Shown here: one piece after another, positions 7,102 to 11,183 of the stretch
How the letters are laid out: each line of letters opens with the position of its first letter
How positions within the stretch are numbered: position 1 is the first letter of the stretch
Translations under genes and position numbers: made by a program
Assembly: GCA_964575715.1 (NCBI GenBank)
Contig: CAZNSG010000240.1
Span: 1-11,183, forward strand
Source of the DNA: PNAI01 sp964575715
Lineage (GTDB): Bacteria > Pseudomonadota > Alphaproteobacteria > Rhizobiales > Xanthobacteraceae
DNA: 11,183 bases
Reading direction: 5' to 3'
Notes under the pieces: generated by a model
Databases searched by the model: none
Told to the model about the DNA's origin: nothing
The model's input: only the letters and a program-made list of their open reading frames with translations

Positions 7102-7158
7102 GTCATCAACGACAGTGGAAAGAACGCTGAAACCATGTGGGAAATTTTGTTGATGAGC

Positions 7159-7167
7159 TGTGGATAA
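7159..7167 (-). promoter_or_regulatory. Perfect DnaA-box consensus
   Basis: TGTGGATAA on the plus strand is TTATCCACA on the minus strand, the consensus DnaA box. It sits in the AT-rich junction region. A near match (TGTGGGAAA, about 7136-7144) lies 23 bp to the left. Only one perfect box is present, so binding is plausible but an origin is not shown. Confidence 0.45.
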
Positions 7168-7191
7168 CTTATCGATAGTTCAGGTTTAATA

Positions 7192-7205
7192 TCTGATATA
7201 TCAGA
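7192..7205. repeat. 14-bp perfect palindrome
   Basis: TCTGATATATCAGA is a perfect palindrome in the AT-rich junction. It lacks the T-run of an intrinsic terminator. It could be a binding site for a dimeric protein. Confidence 0.5.
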
Positions 7206-7211
7206 GTTATT

Positions 7212-7231
7212 TTTTGATCTTGTTTTGATCT
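7212..7231. repeat. Direct repeat of TTTTGATCT with 11-bp period
   Basis: TTTTGATCT occurs at 7212-7220 and 7223-7231. The period is 11 bp, about one helical turn, so both copies face the same side of the DNA. It lies about 30 bp downstream of the DUF2336 stop on the minus strand and 45 bp from the DnaA box. Confidence 0.5.
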
Positions 7232-7258
7232 CAACTTTGCGTGAATTGTATTGCCCGC

Positions 7259-8365
7259 TCACAGCATTCTTTGCAGATCGGCCTTCGATACCGCCTTGCA
7301 GGATTTGACGAACCGGATCACGCGCGAGGCGGTGTCCTCGGTGAGATTGAAGTATTTGTCGAAGGCCAGCTTGGCATTGCCGGCATTTTCACCCGGGATG
7401 CCGGTCATCAGGGCGAGCACGTGCTTGGCATCGGGCCAGCCCAATCCGACCGCCTTGCACAGGATGAGCACGCCGTCCTCGGCTTCCGCGCGCAGCAGGC
7501 TCTTGACTGCCTCGATCGGGAGCTTGCTCAACATCGCAAGCGTTTCAATGGTTTGCTGGCGCTGGCCGGAGCGGGCAAATTCGCCGAGCGCCGACTTGAG
7601 CCGCGGCGCGTCCTGATGATTGAGCGTTGCGGCGGAATGTCCAGCGCCGCTTGCCGGCTGCGGAGCGGCCTTGGCGACCTGATCGGAGATCACGGTCAAG
7701 GTCTGATTGATTCTTGCGCGCATTTCAGGATTGGCGCATTTCAGCAAACGCTGCCTGACCACTGCGGTCGCTTTGCGCAAGAGATGATCGAATACATCCG
7801 GCGGAATATCCGGACGATTGACGATATTTTCGGCAAGCTTGGCGTCCATGTTAGCGCGATCCGCGACCTGGAACATCGCGTTCTTCGAAAAGCGAGCGCC
7901 TTTATTCGCCGTGATCTTCAGCGCGACCGCATCGTCGCCGCGCGCAACCAGAACATCGGTGACTTTTTCCGCCACTTGCTTGCGGCCGGCGATGGCCGCA
8001 AGATGCTCCTGGCTCTTCGATTGCGCGAGCTCGACCAGAAAATCGTCGGTCAAGACGGCGGACTGACTCAGGATCGGCCGCGAGATCTCGATGTTGTCGC
8101 TGCGCGCCAGCCGATGGACGACGTTTGCCGGAGCATTCGCAATCGGGGCAAGATCGGAGCTCAATCGAACGAGCGCCTGCCGCTCAATCTTCTCAACCAG
8201 ACGCAACAATACGTCATCGAACAGCGCGATATGTTCGTCGCTGTAGGAATTCGCGTTTTGCAGAAACAATTGCGTCACGCGCTGGAGCATGACGGCGCGC
8301 TGCGCGCCCGAGCCATGACGCAAGGTGGTTTCGAGTTCGTCGATCAGGGTCGGCGCGCTGAGCAT
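7259..8365 (-). CDS. DUF2336 domain-containing protein
   Basis: The protein has 368 residues from ATG 8365-8363. AAGGGA on the minus strand (8374-8379) sits 8 nt upstream, which fixes this start over the TTG one codon earlier. Residues ~10-260 fit the DUF2336 family, mostly helical and probably built of short HEAT-like repeats. Visible repeat-like segments are LARSDNIEISRPILSQS (87-103), DFLVELAQSKSQEHLAAIAGR (108-128, near-repeat spacing) and IVNRPDIPPDVFDHLL (181-196). The function of the family is not established, and the protein has no signal peptide or membrane span. Several copies per genome are usual in Hyphomicrobiales. It follows the efflux gene on the same strand after a 252-bp gap with its own possible control sites, so it is probably transcribed separately. 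Confidence 0.85.
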   Translation of the reverse strand: MLSAPTLIDELETTLRHGSGAQRAVMLQRVTQLFLQNANSYSDEHIALFDDVLLRLVEKIERQALVRLSSDLAPIANAPANVVHRLARSDNIEISRPILSQSAVLTDDFLVELAQSKSQEHLAAIAGRKQVAEKVTDVLVARGDDAVALKITANKGARFSKNAMFQVADRANMDAKLAENIVNRPDIPPDVFDHLLRKATAVVRQRLLKCANPEMRARINQTLTVISDQVAKAAPQPASGAGHSAATLNHQDAPRLKSALGEFARSGQRQQTIETLAMLSKLPIEAVKSLLRAEAEDGVLILCKAVGLGWPDAKHVLALMTGIPGENAGNAKLAFDKYFNLTEDTASRVIRFVKSCKAVSKADLQRML

Positions 8366-8617
8366 CAATAATTTCCCTTGGCATTGCTATCGTTGCAATA
8401 CCCCAATCGTTTCCCAGGCCATCACCAACCGAAAGGCTCTAATTTTCTCTTTACTTAAGCGGTTAACAACTGTCGTCAAATCGGAACCGCTTGTTTGCAT
8501 GAGAGAAAATGCTGATCGAGCGATCGATATTAAGGCGTGAAATCGGATGATGGCGCGCGGGCCATTGCGCGTCTTTGCATGCATCGCGCACCGCTATAAG
8601 TAATCTATGTTAGGTCG
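8366..8617. promoter_or_regulatory. DUF2336 upstream region with an inverted repeat overlapping a possible promoter
   Basis: On the minus strand TTGACG, read from about 8479 to 8474, could be a -35 box; 17-18 bp on, AAGTAA/AGTAAA is only a poor -10. A perfect 8-bp inverted repeat, AAGCGGTT (8457-8464) and AACCGCTT (8485-8492), brackets the -35 with a 20-nt spacer, as an operator might. No T-run follows, so it is not a terminator. No convincing gene lies in the gap, and I see no clear terminator after the efflux gene stop. Confidence 0.3.
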
Positions 8618-10171
8618 TTAACTCGGCGGCGCGTCGGCGGTGCCCGATCCGCGCAAGGGGCGCTCCTCCATCAGGATGAGCCCGAGCAGGCTGCACGTCA
8701 GAAATACCAGGGCGGCCAGGAACACCCAGCGAAACACGCCGGCGACGTCGAAGCCCTGCGCGCTCACAGTTGCCGCCATGACGGATACCGAGGTGCCGCG
8801 CTCGGGGGCGGCGCCAAAACCGGCGAGAACGATGGCGCCCATCACCGCCACCGCAAAGGCGCTGGTAAGCGAGCGAAAGAAATTCATCGCGCCCATGGCA
8901 ACGCCGACCTGGTGCTGCGCCATGGCGTTCTGGATCGATACCGTGGTGACCGGATAGGTCATGCCGATGGCGGTGCCGACCACGCTCAGGATCGCGATCG
9001 CCGCCACAAGCGGCATCGCAGGTTTCCACACCAGCAGCGCCAGCATGGCGATACTGAATGCCAGACCGGCCACCGGCACCCATTTGTAGTGCCGCCCGCG
9101 CAGCATGACGCGGCCGGATAGCAGCGAGCCGGGCGTGGTGAGCGCGAGCGGGATGAGCGCCAGGCCGGCGTCGGTGGCCGAGAGCTTGTGCACCACTTCG
9201 AAATAAAGCGGCGTGAAAATGGTGAGCCCGATCGAGGCCGCCATGGCGCATGAGGTCGAGAGCGTGCCCATGCGCATTACCGGATTGGCGAGCACGGCGA
9301 GGGGGAGGAACGGCTCGCGCGCGAGAGAGAGCCGCCAGGCGAAGGCAAGCGAGAACAAGAACGAGCCGGCGATCAGCGTCAGAATTTCTGGCGAGAGCCA
9401 GCCAAAGCGCGTGCCGCCCCATGACAGCGCGAGCAGAAGCAGAATGGCGGACGCCATCATCAGACCGGCGCCGAGGACATCGAGCTCGTGCTTGCGGTCG
9501 TGACGCGGGATGCGCTTGAGGTAAGCATGTGTCAGCAGCGCGGCGAGCAGCCCGAGCGGCAGGTTGAGCCAGAAAATCAGCGACCAGTGAAAATGCTCGG
9601 AGAGCGCGCCGCCGAGCACCGGCCCGCCGACACCGGAGCTCACCCAGACCACGCCCATATAGGCCTGATAGCGGCCGCGTTCGCGCGGCGCCACCACATC
9701 GGCAATAATGGCCTGTGCAATGGGGAGGATTCCACCACCACCGATGCCTTGCAGGGCACGGCCCGCGATCAGCAGCAGCATGTTGGGCGCCGCCGCGGCG
9801 GCCGCGGAACCGGCGATGAATATGCCGATGGCGGCGAGCATCATGGCGCGGCGGCCGTAGATGTCACTGAGCTTGCCATAGAGCGGCGCTACCGCCGTCG
9901 AGGTGAGCAGATAGGCGGTGACAACCCATGCCAGATTTTCAAAGTCGGCAAAATGCCTGCCGATGGTCGGCAATGCGGTGGCGATGATGGTTTGATTGAG
10001 CGCCGCCAAGAATGCTGCGAGCATCAGGCCGAAAAAAACCCTGCGAACCTCGGCATGGCTTAAATGTGCCGGCGGCGGCGCGGCGTGCGGCTTTTCCTCG
10101 ACAGAGGCTGGCGCGGCCGGCTTGTGCGCGTTTGGCTTATGTTTCGGTGTGGCCCGTTTGGGCGGACTCAT
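8618..10171 (-). CDS. DHA2-family multidrug efflux MFS transporter (EmrB/QacA type)
   Basis: The protein has 517 residues from ATG 10171-10169, with about 14 hydrophobic segments, the usual size for proton-driven DHA2 drug exporters of the inner membrane. Residues 1-44 are a Pro/Ala/Lys/His-rich cytoplasmic tail. The first helix carries LNQTIIATALPTI (58-70), where family members usually have Asp in place of the Asn. Motif A is GKLSDIYGRR (99-108) and motif C is GVGGPVLGG (180-188). AAGG lies upstream of the chosen ATG; an earlier in-frame ATG at 10288 would add an Arg-rich, unfamily-like extension. No TetR or MarR regulator and no EmrA adaptor gene is visible next to it. The substrate cannot be predicted. 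It is divergent from the DUF3859 gene across a 279-bp gap. Confidence 0.9.
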   Translation of the reverse strand: MSPPKRATPKHKPNAHKPAAPASVEEKPHAAPPPAHLSHAEVRRVFFGLMLAAFLAALNQTIIATALPTIGRHFADFENLAWVVTAYLLTSTAVAPLYGKLSDIYGRRAMMLAAIGIFIAGSAAAAAAPNMLLLIAGRALQGIGGGGILPIAQAIIADVVAPRERGRYQAYMGVVWVSSGVGGPVLGGALSEHFHWSLIFWLNLPLGLLAALLTHAYLKRIPRHDRKHELDVLGAGLMMASAILLLLALSWGGTRFGWLSPEILTLIAGSFLFSLAFAWRLSLAREPFLPLAVLANPVMRMGTLSTSCAMAASIGLTIFTPLYFEVVHKLSATDAGLALIPLALTTPGSLLSGRVMLRGRHYKWVPVAGLAFSIAMLALLVWKPAMPLVAAIAILSVVGTAIGMTYPVTTVSIQNAMAQHQVGVAMGAMNFFRSLTSAFAVAVMGAIVLAGFGAAPERGTSVSVMAATVSAQGFDVAGVFRWVFLAALVFLTCSLLGLILMEERPLRGSGTADAPPS

Positions 10172-10350
10172 CGCTGCGGCTTGCCTTCTCAGCACAATTC
10201 GGCGCGGCCAACGTGCCGGCAAGATCGCACTGGCGCGGGGGCGAATACAATGGCCTGGGATGCGGGGCTGATATGAGGTCGGGTTCAACGCGTCTTCGCA
10301 GGCGGCAGCCTATAAAGCTTGCCGTATTTACCGCGAAGATAAGCGAGGTA

Positions 10351-10379
10351 GATGGGTTGAGCGTGAGCCGAAACCCATC
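10351..10379. repeat. Inverted repeat upstream of the DUF3859 promoter
   Basis: GATGGGTT (10351-10358) and AACCCATC (10372-10379) are perfect 8-bp arms separated by 13 nt. The repeat ends 6 bp before the putative -35 box, in a gap shared with the divergent efflux gene, so it is placed like an operator. Confidence 0.45.
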
Positions 10380-10385
10380 GCGGGC

Positions 10386-10414
10386 TTGCCTGACAGTGCT
10401 GCCAGGTAGATAAT
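10386..10414 (+). promoter_or_regulatory. Sigma70-type promoter for the DUF3859 gene
   Basis: TTGCCT (10386-10391) and GATAAT (10409-10414) are separated by 17 bp, close to consensus. Transcription should start near 10421, about 30 nt before the chosen ATG at 10451. That position also argues against the ATG at 10430, which would leave almost no leader. Confidence 0.55.
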
Positions 10415-10450
10415 TAAAAGCGCCAACTGATGTTCGTGGGGGGCGGTAAC

Positions 10451-10942
10451 ATGCGGGCACTGCTATCGCTTCTGCTACTGGCGGGCATTTCGAGCGCTGC
10501 CGGTGCACAAACAATTCAGCGTATCGACATCATCGAGGCCGGGATTTACCGCTCACAGCGTACCGAGGACCGCGCCGCGCCGGGCACCGCAACCGGTAAC
10601 GTACATATAGTAACCGATATCAATCTGGTGCAGGCAACAACCACAGTTCCTGCACGCCTCGGTGTTCAATTTGGCTTCCGGTTCAAAACTGCTGGGCAGA
10701 CCGGCGAGAAAGTCAGATTGAAGGTGGTCAAGCTTATTCCTCAACCCGGAATTCGAAATCCCAATACCGGGAACACGACCGTCCGGGATGAGAGTGATTG
10801 GGATAGGACAGTTGGATCAACGGGCTTCCATGCCTACACCTTCGATTATCCTTGGGAAATAGTGACTGGCACGTGGACGTTCGAGATTTGGGACGGCAAC
10901 CGCAAGCTTGCCGAGCAACAATTCACGGTCACGAATCCGTAG
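10451..10942 (+). CDS. Secreted DUF3859 domain-containing protein
   Basis: The protein has 163 residues from ATG 10451. Residues 1-19 form a signal peptide (MRALLSLLLLAGISSAAGA) with a likely signal peptidase I cut before Q20, so the mature ~144-residue protein is periplasmic or exported. The rest fits DUF3859: GIYRSQRTEDR near the start, LGVQFGFRFKT in the middle, and FDYPWEIVTGTWTFEIWDGNRKLAEQQFTV at the end (given here as a family hallmark in parts: PWEIV, WTFEIW, KLAEQ). It is probably a beta-sandwich; no catalytic motif is evident and the family role is unknown. A G-rich stretch (10437-10446) may serve as ribosome site. The gene has its own promoter, ends in tandem TAG stops (10940-10945) and stands alone. 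Confidence 0.85.
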   Translation: MRALLSLLLLAGISSAAGAQTIQRIDIIEAGIYRSQRTEDRAAPGTATGNVHIVTDINLVQATTTVPARLGVQFGFRFKTAGQTGEKVRLKVVKLIPQPGIRNPNTGNTTVRDESDWDRTVGSTGFHAYTFDYPWEIVTGTWTFEIWDGNRKLAEQQFTVTNP

Positions 10943-10948
10943 TAGCAA

Positions 10949-11048
10949 GTAGGGTGGGCATCGGCGTTTTGCCGATGCCCACGCGGTGCTTGATTTTGTA
11001 CAGCGATTGGTTCCACGCGGGCATCGCCGGTGGCGATGCCCGCCCTAC
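10949..11048. repeat. 100-bp double-hairpin palindromic repeat (REP/BIME-like)
   Basis: Two perfect 12-bp hairpins face each other. The first is GTGGGCATCGGC (10954-10965), 5-nt loop, GCCGATGCCCAC (10971-10982). The second is GCGGGCATCGCC (11017-11028), 3-nt loop, GGCGATGCCCGC (11032-11043). The outer ends, 10949-10963 and 11034-11048, also pair at 14 of 15 positions, so the element can fold two ways. It starts 4 bp after the tandem stops of the DUF3859 gene and could also end its transcript. The GTAGGGTGGGC style is one I recall as widespread in Bradyrhizobium-type genomes. Confidence 0.85.
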
Positions 11049-11183
11049 GCTCTGATGTCCTTCGTCAAGCATTTTAGCCATGGTGTGCCGCCACCGACGA
11101 TTTCCGCCGGAGTTTGCTGATGCGATGATCGTACAAAGGTGGGGGCGAAGCCTTGAGACGTCGGTGATCAAGCTCTGATGCGC
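11049..11183. other. Gene-free right edge
   Basis: No credible gene is visible. A minus-strand frame runs from 11171 leftward through the palindromic repeat, but it opens with TTG, lacks a ribosome site and is made largely of the repeat, so I do not call it coding. The segment may belong to a longer interspersed repeat unit. Confidence 0.4.

Larger units (their letters stand above)
7062..7258. other. AT-rich gene-free junction between tail block and DUF2336 gene
   Basis: This 197-bp stretch holds no plausible gene. It is much more AT-rich than both neighbours and contains the inverted repeat, DnaA box, palindrome and phased direct repeat listed separately. No clear intrinsic terminator for the DUF2336 gene is visible in it. 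Confidence 0.6.

Noticed and set aside
7062..7258. Chromosomal replication origin
   Set aside because: Only one perfect DnaA box is present and the usual neighbouring genes are absent; kept as a finding, not called as an origin.
7241..8371. Plus-strand open frame of 376 codons antisense to the whole DUF2336 gene
   Set aside because: The minus-strand frame has a clear domain, ribosome site and matching codon pattern. The antisense frame has no family resemblance and is a typical shadow in high-GC DNA.
8483..8506. GGAAC motif as an EcfG general-stress promoter on the plus strand
   Set aside because: No CGTT-like -10 occurs 16-17 bp downstream and no plus-strand gene follows.
8387..8584. Minus-strand frame of 65 codons between the efflux and DUF2336 genes
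   Set aside because: It has no ribosome site or recognisable domain and overlaps the likely promoter and inverted repeat of the DUF2336 gene.
10172..10288. Upstream ATG start for the efflux transporter
   Set aside because: The extra 39 residues are Arg/Pro-rich and unlike the family, and the ATG at 10171 has an AAGG site upstream.
10929..11171. Minus-strand frame of 80 codons at the right edge
   Set aside because: It begins with TTG, lacks a ribosome site, and most of it translates the palindromic repeat and the end of the DUF3859 gene.

Overview
The window looks like chromosome from a high-GC alphaproteobacterium of the Hyphomicrobiales (Rhizobiales), most like the Bradyrhizobium/Rhodopseudomonas group. 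The grounds are a gene-transfer-agent (GTA) type tail protein, a DUF2793 tail spike, a DUF2336 protein, and two palindromic intergenic repeats of kinds I remember as common in those genomes. This is judged from memory of protein families; no search was run. Nearly all genes lie on the minus strand.

Left edge (1-344): the first codons and one terminus of an IS3-family insertion sequence, which appears to have landed in, and cut short, a small membrane-protein gene.

Phage/GTA-like tail and lysis block (about 452-7061, minus strand, transcribed right to left): a GTA megatron-like tail-tip protein lacking its N-terminal part, then a 115-bp palindromic repeat, a DUF2793 plus beta-helix tail spike, a small tail-associated protein (ATGA overlap), an M15-type peptidase remnant and an amidase-SH3 endolysin-like gene. 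The block looks like a decayed 3' module. The megatron loses homology abruptly at an in-frame TAA near 7062. The M15 gene stops before its metal site. The amidase has Asn at its third zinc-ligand position. The spike and the 134-residue gene look intact.

Junction (7062-7258): an AT-rich, gene-free 197 bp with a perfect DnaA-box consensus, a 14-bp palindrome, a direct repeat phased at 11 bp and an inverted repeat over a possible promoter. It separates the tail block from ordinary chromosome.

Right part (7259-11183): a DUF2336 protein, a DHA2-type drug efflux transporter (both minus strand), then a divergent secreted DUF3859 protein (plus strand) with a recognisable promoter, followed by a 100-bp double-hairpin repeat whose two halves differ only by compensated base pairs. 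I see no CRISPR array, tRNA or rRNA. I found no convincing wholly new system; the most informative signals are the truncation points, the altered amidase metal site and the structured intergenic elements.
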